A DNA stretch of 54,443 bases. Origin: Oscillospiraceae bacterium (GTDB lineage Bacteria > Bacillota > Clostridia > Oscillospirales > Oscillospiraceae). The first letter of the stretch is position 1; each line of letters starts with the position of its first letter. The notes beneath the pieces are model-generated. The model saw only the letters and a program-made list of their open reading frames with translations, did not search any database and was not told the DNA's origin. The DNA lies in NCBI GenBank assembly GCA_015067665.1, contig SVLZ01000007.1:1-54443 (forward strand), given 5' to 3'. A program made the position numbers and the translations under genes. This document shows, piece by piece, positions 18,147 through 26,030 of the stretch.

Positions 18147-19049
18147 ATGAAGCTTTCTTCATTTGTTCATTTTGCAGCATTTGGTGTAAAGACCATCCTT
18201 TTTCGTAAGAAAGCACCTATATTGGGTACTGTTATCGTGACAGATAAGTGTAATCTGAGGTGTAAGCACTGCTCAGTCAACAACATTACCGCAGTTATTC
18301 ATCCCTACGACAAGGTGAGAAGGGAAATGCAGACCCTATATGATATGGGGGTTCGCATTTTGTTCTTCTGCGGTGGCGAGACCTTCCTTTGGCGAGATGG
18401 AGATAAGACCCTTCGTGACTTGGTCATCGAAGCGAAGAAAATGGGTTTTTTGATCGTCAATGTAGTAACCAACGGCACATTTTCCATTGACCTGCCTGAG
18501 GCAGACCTGATCCTATTAAGTCTTGACGGCGATCGGGAGCATCATAATACTATCCGCGGCAATACCTACGATACGATCCTGCACAATATCAGCAAGGCGA
18601 CAGCGGACAATATCTGCTTCTATATGGCGATCAACCAGATCAATAAGGACTGCGTGGACCATGTTTGCCGTCTTGCCCGGGATACAAAAAACGTGCGTGC
18701 GGTATCCTTTAATTTCCATACACCCTATCCGGATACCAAGGAACTGGCGCTATCTAAGGATGAGAAAAAGAAATGCTGCGAGACGATCACCCATATGATG
18801 GATGAGGGATGTCCTGTGTTTAACCTGAAATCCGCATTCCCATATTTGATCGAGAATCGTTTTCCTACACCGTGTCACCAGTGCCTGGTCATCGAGGATG
18901 GGAAGATCAGTACATGCGGCAGATGTATTGATGTGCCGGGACTTTGTGAACAGTGCGGCTACTTCTTTGTGGCAGAATATACGCTGCTGTTTCGCGGAAA
19001 TTTGAAAGTGGTCTTTGAAATGCTCAAAACCTACCTAAAATACATATGA
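18147..19049 (+). CDS. Radical SAM protein with Cys-rich C-terminus
   Basis: This 300-residue radical SAM protein has the cluster motif CNLRCKHC (Cys35, 39 and 42), a GGE-like SAM-binding FFCGGETFL and the strand LSLDGDREHHNTIRG. The C-terminal part holds six cysteines as three CxxC pairs (243/246, 257/260 and 267/270), suggesting a second iron-sulfur cluster or metal site. A hydrophobic N-terminus and the last 25 residues (LLFRGNLKVVFEMLKTYLK) look amphipathic and may touch the membrane. GAGGAGG is close to ATG 18147; an earlier in-frame ATG lies inside rsgA. It is followed by a second radical SAM gene at ten bases. I do not recognise the substrate. Confidence 0.85.
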   Translation: MKLSSFVHFAAFGVKTILFRKKAPILGTVIVTDKCNLRCKHCSVNNITAVIHPYDKVRREMQTLYDMGVRILFFCGGETFLWRDGDKTLRDLVIEAKKMGFLIVNVVTNGTFSIDLPEADLILLSLDGDREHHNTIRGNTYDTILHNISKATADNICFYMAINQINKDCVDHVCRLARDTKNVRAVSFNFHTPYPDTKELALSKDEKKKCCETITHMMDEGCPVFNLKSAFPYLIENRFPTPCHQCLVIEDGKISTCGRCIDVPGLCEQCGYFFVAEYTLLFRGNLKVVFEMLKTYLKYI

Positions 19050-19059
19050 GGAATGCGCT

Positions 19060-20313
19060 ATGAGCGTAATTACAAATCTTACAAGGGCCTGGCTGACACG
19101 TTCGTTCAGGCCCTTTACTTTTACAAATGAATATGACCAAACCCTCTCTTATGAAGATTGCCGGAATTTAGGACTATATGTCCATATTCCGTTTTGCAAA
19201 AGCATTTGCAATTTCTGCCCATATTGTAAAGTCCGCTATGATGAAGCCCTTTGCAACCGCTACATCGATGCTTTGCTTCGGGAAATCCATATGGTCGGCA
19301 GGCAGCAAAAGGGGAGAAAGACCGTTACAAGTCTTTATTTCGGCGGTGGCACACCTGCTTTAGCGGCAGATCGGCTGGGGGAAATTATTGATGCCTGCAA
19401 GGCATACTTCGTGATCACAGAGGGGATCGGTTTAGAGCTTCATCCCGATAATGTGACAGTGGAGACGTTGACGAAGCTAAAAAATGCCGGTGTGACGAAA
19501 ATCAGTATCGGCATCCAGTCCTTTCAGGAAAAATACCAGTCGGTTTTGGGGCGCAAAACGGTGGATCGGGAAGCAATGGCAGAAGCCTTGTCGGCAGTGC
19601 CCTTCGAGACAGTATCCATGGACTTCATTTTTGCGCTGCCAGGGCAGACCTATGAAGACCTGAAGGCGGATGTGGATGGGGCATTTGCAAGCGGCGCGAA
19701 CCATATTGCGATCTATCCCTTTATTGATTTTACCTTTACGAAGAGTACCGTCAAGGCGCTCCCGAAAAAGGAAAAGCGGCAGCTTTTGGATAGAATTACC
19801 CGATATTGTTTGGAAAAGGGCTATACTCGCAATTCGATTTGGACTTTTGCAGGCGAAACGCAGGCGGGTTATTCTTCTATGACCCGGGATAATTTCCTCG
19901 GTTTTGGCTGTTCCGCTACCACGCTGCTAAAAGAGCAGTTTAAGATCAATACATTTTCTGTCGAAGAGTACTGCAAAAGAATTGACGAGGGGGAGCTGCC
20001 CACATCACTTACCATACGTTTCACCAAACGGCAGAGAATGGTTTACTATTTGTTCTGGACAGCATACAGCACGCGGGTGGATATACGGGACTTTGAAAAG
20101 TTTTTTGGTGTACCGCTGCGGAAAATGTATGGTTTTGAATTATGGCTTGCAAAACTTCTCGGCTTTGTGACGGAAGAAAACGGTATTTATGAGATGACCC
20201 TAAAGGGCGCGTTTTATTACCACTATTATGAGAATTTTTACACCCTGTCTTACATTGATAAGATGTGGGGGATTATGCGAAAAGAAGCTTTCCCAAAGGA
20301 AATTAAGCTATAA
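19060..20313 (+). CDS. HemW/HemN-like radical SAM protein
   Basis: This 417-residue protein belongs to the coproporphyrinogen III oxidase-like (HemN/HemW) group of radical SAM enzymes. It shows LYVHIPFCKSIC, the cluster cysteines Cys46, Cys50 and Cys53, an extra Cys56 (CPYC), YFGGGTPA, SIGIQSF and DFIFALPGQTYED. HemW proteins usually read CxxxCPYC and are about 370-380 residues; the inserted NFC and the longer C-terminal winged-helix-like region (FTKRQRMVYYLFW onward) make this a divergent member. No other haem genes are nearby. It ends at a strong terminator and is coupled to the preceding radical SAM gene. A real coproporphyrinogen oxidase role is unproven. Confidence 0.82.
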   Translation: MSVITNLTRAWLTRSFRPFTFTNEYDQTLSYEDCRNLGLYVHIPFCKSICNFCPYCKVRYDEALCNRYIDALLREIHMVGRQQKGRKTVTSLYFGGGTPALAADRLGEIIDACKAYFVITEGIGLELHPDNVTVETLTKLKNAGVTKISIGIQSFQEKYQSVLGRKTVDREAMAEALSAVPFETVSMDFIFALPGQTYEDLKADVDGAFASGANHIAIYPFIDFTFTKSTVKALPKKEKRQLLDRITRYCLEKGYTRNSIWTFAGETQAGYSSMTRDNFLGFGCSATTLLKEQFKINTFSVEEYCKRIDEGELPTSLTIRFTKRQRMVYYLFWTAYSTRVDIRDFEKFFGVPLRKMYGFELWLAKLLGFVTEENGIYEMTLKGAFYYHYYENFYTLSYIDKMWGIMRKEAFPKEIKL

Positions 20314-20345
20314 AAGCAGCCGCGCAATGCGGCTGCTTCTTTGTT
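20314..20345 (+). terminator. Terminator of the long plus-strand run
   Basis: AAGCAGCCGC (20314-20323) pairs perfectly with GCGGCTGCTT (20329-20338) across a 5-nt GCAAT loop, and the sequence then turns T-rich (CTTTGTT). It begins directly at the stop codon of the HemW-like gene and closes transcription of the run from 4457 onward. Confidence 0.9.
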
Positions 20346-20355
20346 GCTTAACTTT

Positions 20356-20385
20356 TTGCACAGACCGGATGACTCCGCATAAAAT
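20356..20385 (+). promoter_or_regulatory. Putative promoter of the cysteine-rich gene
   Basis: A -35 TTGCAC (20356-20361), an 18-nt spacer and a -10 TAAAAT (20380-20385), 49 bases before ATG 20435. A sigma-A reading is the simplest. The GCATAAAAT context could also fit a sporulation sigma factor, which cannot be decided by eye. Confidence 0.5.
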
Positions 20386-20434
20386 GTCCTATAAGCAATG
20401 TGCTTATTTTGAATATGAGTTCGGAGGTAATCTA

Positions 20435-21286
20435 ATGTCGGAGTATATTCAGGGGTGTATGCGCTGCGGGCCGGAGGACTTGCAGAATGCACTGGCTATT
20501 CACACCCGGAAAATTACGGACAGCTGCCGGGATAAGGATTGTATCGAAGGTCTTCGTGTCTACCTGACAAGAAGCTCGCAGGCTGTTCTGGAAACAGCAG
20601 CGGGAGCAAAGGTTCGCTGCGCTGACCTTGTGTATGCAGCGGTTGATGTGGAGCCGGTGGCATTTGACAGAAATCATTACTGTGTGGATGTTACATTTTA
20701 TTACCGGGTCTTAGCAGATGCCACCATTGGCACCTGCCGCCCGGCAGCCCTTTACGGTCTTGCCGTATTCTCTAAGCGGGCAGTTCTGTGCGGCGAGGAG
20801 AGCAGTGCGCGGATATTCAGCAGCGCGGATGACAGAGGTGCGCCGCTGTGTCAGAATCAGCATTATCCCACAGCTATCGTGGAAGCCCTGGATCCCATGA
20901 TCCTCAGCTCCCGTGTCAAGGAGCTGGGCGATTGTGGGAATCGGGAGAATACGGTAGTGCAGATCCCGGCGAATGTCCTTGAACTGTTCGACGATGAGCT
21001 GGTGCTGGGAGGCGAGCGCAGACGGCTGTATGTTTCTCTGGGACAGTTTTCCATTATCCGTTTGGAACGGGATGCCCAGATCGTTGTGCCGATGCTTGAC
21101 TATTCGCTGCCTACGAAGGACTGCTGTGATGCACCGGGTTGTGCGGAAGATCCTTGCGAGATGTTCAGTCGGATCCCGTTCCCGGCAAGTCAGTTTACAC
21201 CAAAGGGCTGCGACCCTTGCGATGGGAAGGAATACGAAAGCGAAGGCGGCTGCAGCCGCTGCTATACGACAACTGCGGATATATAA
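20435..21286 (+). CDS. Cysteine-rich protein, function unknown
   Basis: This is a 283-residue soluble protein with no signal peptide or membrane segment. It has 18 cysteines, eight of them in the last 60 residues (CCDAPGCAEDPC, GCDPC and GCSRC). The N-terminal segment KITDSCRDKDCIEGLRVYL looks like a conserved signature; the middle is beta-rich. I do not recognise a named family. Cysteine-rich cytosolic proteins of this shape in Clostridia are sometimes spore-coat or metal-binding proteins, but that is only a guess. GGAGG is eight bases before ATG 20435. It stands alone between two terminators with its own promoter, so it is a single-gene unit. Confidence 0.8.
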   Translation: MSEYIQGCMRCGPEDLQNALAIHTRKITDSCRDKDCIEGLRVYLTRSSQAVLETAAGAKVRCADLVYAAVDVEPVAFDRNHYCVDVTFYYRVLADATIGTCRPAALYGLAVFSKRAVLCGEESSARIFSSADDRGAPLCQNQHYPTAIVEALDPMILSSRVKELGDCGNRENTVVQIPANVLELFDDELVLGGERRRLYVSLGQFSIIRLERDAQIVVPMLDYSLPTKDCCDAPGCAEDPCEMFSRIPFPASQFTPKGCDPCDGKEYESEGGCSRCYTTTADI

Positions 21287-21294
21287 AAGAAAGC

Positions 21295-21322
21295 GCCGAA
21301 GGGGGAGACCCCTTCGGCTTTT
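21295..21322. terminator. Bidirectional terminator between convergent genes
   Basis: GCCGAAGGGG (21295-21304) and CCCCTTCGGC (21309-21318) form a 10-bp stem with a GAGA tetraloop, followed by TTTT on the plus strand and preceded by an A-rich run that gives a U-rich tail on the minus strand. It serves the cysteine-rich gene (plus) and mreB (minus). Confidence 0.9.
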
Positions 21323-21326
21323 CATA

Positions 21327-22367
21327 TTAGCGAATGTTAAGTAGGCGCTTACGCGCAATATTGATAGGACCTTCGTTCATATGGTTGATCCAGGAAAGGC
21401 TCATTCCGCAGCCGCGGGCAGCGCAGGTATCCGGGTCATCGGCCAGCGAGCAGCTGATTTCGGTACGGGCCATAAAGTAAAGATCCATACCCCAAAGCTG
21501 ACTGCCACCACCGGTAAGCACAATGCCATTGCCGGCAATATCACCGACCAATTCAGGGGAGGTATCGTCCAAAACCGCAAGCACCTGATCCACGATCTGA
21601 CGGGCAAGACGGGTCAGCGGCTCAATGAGCTCTGTGGAGTTTAGTTGAATCTCACGGGGTGAGCCGGATTTGGCATCCCGTCCGCGGACATTCATTGTAA
21701 CCACTTCAGGGCGCATACTGACAGAGCCAATTTGCATTTTTATTTCTTCTGCAGTTACCTTGCCGATGACAACACCGTATTTGCGGCGGACGAACCGGGC
21801 AATGGCATCGTCAAAGGCATCGCCACCAATGCCTACTGAGGCGGAAGTTGCCACTGCGTTTTGTGTAAGGACAGCGATGTTTGTCGTGCCACCGCCAATG
21901 TCCACAACCAAGTGTCCTGTATTGCCGCTAAGGTCAAGACCGGCGCCGAGCGCGGCAGCAAGCGGTTCTTCGATCAGGTAGACCCGTCGTGCACCGGCTT
22001 CGATGGCGGCATTGATTACAGTACGCTCCTCAACCTCTGTCACACCGCTGGGCACGGTAATAACCACGCGGGGCTTGGGACGGAAAATGGAGGATTTGGA
22101 GACCTTTTTGAACAGGTCCTCGAGCATACGTACTGTCATTTCGTGGTCGGAGATCACACCGCCCTTTAAGGGATACATTGCTACGATATTGCCGGGCGTG
22201 CGGCCCAACATATTCCGGGCAGCGGAGCCGACCTGCAGGATCTTGCCGGTGGCTTTGCTTACGGCTACAACTGCGGGCTCTTTGACTTTAATGCCTTCGC
22301 CCTCTACATAAATGCGCACATTGGATGTACCTAAATCAATGCCTAAATCGTTTGAAAAGAACAACAT
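21327..22367 (-). CDS. mreB: Rod shape-determining protein MreB/Mbl
   Basis: MreB is an actin-like filament protein that guides lateral wall synthesis. The 346-residue protein has the phosphate-1 loop DLGIDLGTSNVR, the phosphate-2 DIGGGTTNIAV, the adenosine motif VLTGGGSQLWGMD, and the nearby SGVTEVEERTV and GIGGDAFDDAI segments. The start MLFFSNDLG (22367) fits the family; GGTGAT lies just upstream, and a longer in-frame reading would run into comF. It is the last gene of recD2-comF-mreB, not in an mreBCD operon: no mreC, mreD or rodA is nearby, so it may be an Mbl- or MreBH-type paralogue. Confidence 0.95.
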   Translation of the reverse strand: MLFFSNDLGIDLGTSNVRIYVEGEGIKVKEPAVVAVSKATGKILQVGSAARNMLGRTPGNIVAMYPLKGGVISDHEMTVRMLEDLFKKVSKSSIFRPKPRVVITVPSGVTEVEERTVINAAIEAGARRVYLIEEPLAAALGAGLDLSGNTGHLVVDIGGGTTNIAVLTQNAVATSASVGIGGDAFDDAIARFVRRKYGVVIGKVTAEEIKMQIGSVSMRPEVVTMNVRGRDAKSGSPREIQLNSTELIEPLTRLARQIVDQVLAVLDDTSPELVGDIAGNGIVLTGGGSQLWGMDLYFMARTEISCSLADDPDTCAARGCGMSLSWINHMNEGPINIARKRLLNIR

Positions 22368-22380
22368 ATTATCACCTATA

Positions 22381-23025
22381 TCATTTTTTCTTGTTTTTAT
22401 GTGCCGATGCGATGGCAGCACAGTATACTTCCTTTGCACCTGCGGCAAGGAGTGTCTTTGCACATTCGGAAATCGTAGCACCGGTCGTAATGACGTCGTC
22501 GATCAGCAGAATTGTTTTGCCGGAAACGTCCGCATCGCCACGAACAGCGTATGCACCGAGTACATTTGCTTTTCTATGCGCCGGATCTGCTATTCCGGAC
22601 TGGGCTGGATTGTGGCGTTTCTTTTTCAGGGTGGACAGCAGGGGAGCGTCCAATTCCTTCGAGACTGCCTTTGCAAGGAGTGCGACCTGATCATAGCCCC
22701 GTGAAAAGCGTCGCCAAATGCTGATGGGAACCCAAGTAATGTAATCATAGGGAACTTCCATCTGCTGGATCCGCATCGCAAGGAACCGACCATAAGCATC
22801 TGCATAGCTCAGCGCACGACGGAATTTATAGCGATGGATGCTATGCTTGACACTATCTTTATAATACCACACTGCAGTCCATCCTGCAACAAAAGGAATA
22901 TTATTTTTGGAAGATGAAAAATCCGGTGCCTCTGTACGGCAGCTATGGCAAAGGTCCGTTTCCGCATCAGTTAGCAGCCTGCGGCAGAAAATGCACTTTT
23001 TGGGGAATACTAAATCCAGTAGCAT
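22381..23025 (-). CDS. comF: ComF-family phosphoribosyltransferase-like protein
   Basis: ComF-like proteins take part in natural transformation in Bacillus and relatives (GntX/ComFC). The 214-residue product has an N-terminal zinc knuckle (CIFC then CHSC), the core WVPISIWRRFSRGYDQ, and the PRPP loop ILLIDDVITTGATI. It overlaps recD2 by one base and lies 13 bases before mreB. No comFA helicase is adjacent, so a DNA-uptake role is inferred from the family only. Confidence 0.93.
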   Translation of the reverse strand: MLLDLVFPKKCIFCRRLLTDAETDLCHSCRTEAPDFSSSKNNIPFVAGWTAVWYYKDSVKHSIHRYKFRRALSYADAYGRFLAMRIQQMEVPYDYITWVPISIWRRFSRGYDQVALLAKAVSKELDAPLLSTLKKKRHNPAQSGIADPAHRKANVLGAYAVRGDADVSGKTILLIDDVITTGATISECAKTLLAAGAKEVYCAAIASAHKNKKK

Positions 23026-25229
23026 CAGATTTTCTCCTGAAGTCTCAGTTTAAGACCGGTGTATCGGCGGGAGGTATTGGCATTTTGCACCATTGCAGCA
23101 ACGGTTTCCTGCCGGCCTACAATAATGAGGATTTGTTTTGCACGGGTAATAGCGGTGTATAATACGCTTCGGCTGAGAAGATAGGGAGAACTATTGTAGG
23201 CGGAGAGAATGACAGCTCGATATTCGCTGCCTTGACTTTTGTGTACGGTTACAGCATAGGCCGGCTCCAACTCATTTAGCTGAGAAAACTCATAAATGGT
23301 CTCCTTGCCGTCAAATACAATGCGAAGCTGCTCCGCGTAGGGATCGATCTCCGTGATGACACCGATATCACCGTTAAAAATACCGGTGCCGACCTGATTG
23401 CCGTCAGTGGTTTTCCAAAGAATATCGTAATTATTCCGAATCTGCATCACCCGGTCACCTTCCCGGAAGGTACACTGACCGAAAATACGCTCTTTTTTAT
23501 TGGGTGCAGAAGGGTTCAGGGCAGCCTGCAGACGGATGTTCAGGTGAACTGTGCCGGCACCGCCTTTTTTCGAGGGTGACAGAACCTGAATCTGCTCAGG
23601 TGGAATGTTCATATTTTTTGGAAGTCGGGAGGCACAAAGCCCTAAAATAGTCTGGGCGGCTTCTTCCTCGCTATCGACGGGTAGGAAAAAGAAATCCTTC
23701 TTCCGATTATGAAGATCGGGCATCTGCCCTTTGTTTACCGCGTGGGCATTCATAACGATCAGGCTCTCTTGGGCCTGACGGAAGATCTCAGTGAGAATGA
23801 CACAGTCGATAGCGCGGCTGCGGAGAATATCCCGGAAAGGGAAACCGGGACCGATGGGTGGCAGCTGATCCGGGTCACCAACAAGAATAATTCTTGCATT
23901 TTTCGGAATGGCAGAGAGGAGTTTGTGGAACAGTAGAATATCTACCATTGACATTTCGTCAATGATGACCGCATCGGCTTTTAATGGATTATCCGCATTG
24001 CGGCAAAAGCACAGATTGCCGTTTTCCGGGTCAATGCCGACTTCTAACAGACGGTGGATGGTAGACGCATCCTGACCGGTCACTTCCGTAAGACGCTTTG
24101 CGGCACGTCCCGTGGGCGCGGCCAGCAGGCAGGTAAGACCGGTGCGGCGAAACAGCGCAGCAATGGCATTTACTATCGTGGTTTTGCCGGTTCCCGGACC
24201 TCCGGAGATCACAAGAAGCTGGGTACTCATGGCGCGCGTAATGGCGGCAACTTGGTTTTCGGCATAGGTGATGCGATTCTCCTCTTCCAACTGGCGTATC
24301 AGGGAAGAGAGCTTGGCCGGCGGGGCGGCGGGAGAATTGGCGGCGGAAAGAAGCCTTTCTTTGCATTCTACCTCGGCTTCATAGAGCTCGGGAAGATAGC
24401 ATACGTTGATGCCTGTTATGATTTCTTCCTTTAGCAGTTCTGAAGCTGTGAGATCTTCGATGCCCGCAGTGATAATCGCGCGATCAAGCCCCAGTAGCTG
24501 TGCTGTGGCAGGAATCAGTTTCTCTTTTGGCAGAAATGCGTGTCCTGCAGTGGCGTTATATTGCAGTTCGAATCGGATGCCCGCCTCTACACGGCGATGA
24601 TCGTCTCCTGAAATGCCGAGCTCGATGGCAAATTTATCCACAATGGCGAAAGGAGCATTGAGTCCCTCCTCCAATAAAAGATAGGGGTCGTCATACAGCA
24701 TATCCAAAATACCGTCGCCATAGCGCTTATAGCATCGGACTGCAAGCTCCGGCGGGAGCATATGAAGAGCGAAAAACTCCAATATATGGCGGACACCAAC
24801 CTGCAGTCTATAGGCTTCTCCAATGGCGATGGCTTTGGCATAAGAAATGCCGGAGATCTCCGTCAGTAATTCCGGCGATTTTTCCATAATGTTCAGGGTG
24901 TCTGTGCCAAAGCGGTTTACGATGGCGGCAGCCAGCTTCGGACCGACTCCCTTAATTGCGCGCCCGGAGAGAAAAGTCAGGATTTGCGGTCCGGTCTGGG
25001 GCAGAAGGCGTTCTAAAAACTCTGCCTCGAACTGACGACCGTAGTTTGCGTGGGTGCTCCATTTGCCGGTGACCATCAGCTGCTCGCCCACAAAGGGCAG
25101 GGGAATGGTGCCCACTACGGTAACAGTTTGTCCGTTATCGCACTCCATACGGAGTACGGAATATCCATTATCGTAGTTTTGGTAGACGACACCCATAATG
25201 GTGCCCTGTAAAATTTCCAGCTCCTGCAT
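23025..25229 (-). CDS. recD2: RecD2-type ATP-dependent DNA helicase
   Basis: RecD2 is a 5'-3' superfamily 1B helicase that works without RecBC and aids fork repair. The 734-residue product has an N-terminal OB-like domain, helix-hairpin-helix segments (ISGISYAKAIAIGE), Walker A GGPGTGKTT (343-351), the DEMSMVD Walker B, DPDQLPPIG and a C-terminal VTVHKSQGSEY motif. AGGAGG is seven bases ahead of the chosen ATG at 25229; an upstream in-frame ATG lacks one. It starts the recD2-comF-mreB operon. Confidence 0.95.
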   Translation of the reverse strand: MQELEILQGTIMGVVYQNYDNGYSVLRMECDNGQTVTVVGTIPLPFVGEQLMVTGKWSTHANYGRQFEAEFLERLLPQTGPQILTFLSGRAIKGVGPKLAAAIVNRFGTDTLNIMEKSPELLTEISGISYAKAIAIGEAYRLQVGVRHILEFFALHMLPPELAVRCYKRYGDGILDMLYDDPYLLLEEGLNAPFAIVDKFAIELGISGDDHRRVEAGIRFELQYNATAGHAFLPKEKLIPATAQLLGLDRAIITAGIEDLTASELLKEEIITGINVCYLPELYEAEVECKERLLSAANSPAAPPAKLSSLIRQLEEENRITYAENQVAAITRAMSTQLLVISGGPGTGKTTIVNAIAALFRRTGLTCLLAAPTGRAAKRLTEVTGQDASTIHRLLEVGIDPENGNLCFCRNADNPLKADAVIIDEMSMVDILLFHKLLSAIPKNARIILVGDPDQLPPIGPGFPFRDILRSRAIDCVILTEIFRQAQESLIVMNAHAVNKGQMPDLHNRKKDFFFLPVDSEEEAAQTILGLCASRLPKNMNIPPEQIQVLSPSKKGGAGTVHLNIRLQAALNPSAPNKKERIFGQCTFREGDRVMQIRNNYDILWKTTDGNQVGTGIFNGDIGVITEIDPYAEQLRIVFDGKETIYEFSQLNELEPAYAVTVHKSQGSEYRAVILSAYNSSPYLLSRSVLYTAITRAKQILIIVGRQETVAAMVQNANTSRRYTGLKLRLQEKI

Positions 25230-25259
25230 TCTGCCCCTCCTTTGCGTTACATTTTGTAT

Positions 25260-25288
25260 ATCATACATCATAATTGCCCGATTGAAAA
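25260..25288 (-). promoter_or_regulatory. Possible promoter of recD2-comF-mreB
   Basis: On the minus strand a -35-like TTTTCA (25288 to 25283), a 17-nt spacer and a -10 TATGAT (25265 to 25260) lie about 30 bases upstream of recD2. The -35 is poor, so this is tentative. Confidence 0.4.
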
Positions 25289-25321
25289 GACCAAAATCCA
25301 ATTTCTGCTGGTAAAAATTTC

Positions 25322-25350
25322 TTGCATTGCCATTTGGTGTGTGGTATAAT
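25322..25350 (+). promoter_or_regulatory. Promoter of the ATP synthase operon
   Basis: A -35 TTGCAT (25322-25327), a 17-nt spacer and a perfect -10 TATAAT (25345-25350) preceded by TGG, an extended -10. It lies 31 bases before atpZ and is strong, as expected for an ATP synthase operon. Confidence 0.85.
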
Positions 25351-25381
25351 TACAAAGATATGCAAAAAGGGGGAGATGCCG

Positions 25382-25627
25382 ATGAAAAACTTAGGCCTTT
25401 TAATGTGGTTTTCACAATTGGGCATTTCTGTGGCAGTACCTCTCATCTGTGCAGTTGGACTTTCAGTTTGGCTTTACAATGAATATAATACCGGTATTTG
25501 GGTCGTTATTTTGGGAATAGTTGTTGGGCTTTACGGTGCCATTGACGGCTTGCGTACAAGCCTCAGGGCGATGAAGCAATTGGCAGAGCAGACGTGTTCC
25601 GACGACCAAAACAAAAGGAAAGAATAA
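25382..25627 (+). CDS. atpZ: AtpZ/AtpI-family protein
   Basis: This small 81-residue membrane protein has two predicted helices (about residues 5-27 and 36-56) and a charged C-terminus (CSDDQNKRKE). The segment SQLGISVAVPLICAVGLSVW matches the AtpZ/AtpI-like family that leads many F-type ATPase operons and is linked to assembly or Mg2+ uptake. GGGGGAG precedes ATG 25382; the longer in-frame ATG at 25322 overlaps the promoter and is rejected. atpI starts one base after its stop. Confidence 0.85.
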   Translation: MKNLGLLMWFSQLGISVAVPLICAVGLSVWLYNEYNTGIWVVILGIVVGLYGAIDGLRTSLRAMKQLAEQTCSDDQNKRKE

Positions 25628-25628
25628 T

Positions 25629-26030
25629 ATGTTAGAATCCCGTAAAATTGTCATTCGTGAAACTTTATATATTTTAGTCGGCGTTTTGGTACTGACTGCG
25701 GTTATGTTCTGCGTCTATGCACTATTAGGTCTATTTGATCTAAGTGTGCTTTTAGGCGGAATTGTAGGTATTGTCCTTGCTTGCGGCAACTTCTTTTTTA
25801 TGGCTGTTACCGCATCTATGGCTGCGGATAAGGCCGAAGAGCAGGATGTAGCCGGAGGCACGCAGATCGTGCGGCTTTCATATCCGCTGCGGCTTCTTGT
25901 GCTGGCGGGTCTGCTTTTGGTTTGCGGGCTTAGCGGCTTCTTTGATCCGATTGCCCTTGTTTTGCCCCTTGCCTTTGTGCGGCCGGTGCTGATGCTGAGT
26001 GCATTTTTCAGAAAGGGGGATGGTAAGTAA
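25629..26030 (+). CDS. atpI: ATP synthase protein I
   Basis: AtpI is a 133-residue accessory membrane protein that helps assemble the c-ring. Four hydrophobic segments are visible (about 12-34, 38-60, 86-103 and 105-122). Sequence conservation is low in this family; the call rests on size, topology and its place between atpZ and atpB, with atpB starting directly after its stop. Confidence 0.8.
   Translation: MLESRKIVIRETLYILVGVLVLTAVMFCVYALLGLFDLSVLLGGIVGIVLACGNFFFMAVTASMAADKAEEQDVAGGTQIVRLSYPLRLLVLAGLLLVCGLSGFFDPIALVLPLAFVRPVLMLSAFFRKGDGK

Noticed and set aside
20228..20434. 69-codon upstream extension of the cysteine-rich protein
   Set aside because: It would cross the terminator at 20314-20345 and overlap the radical SAM gene; the GGAGG and ATG at 20435 are a better start.
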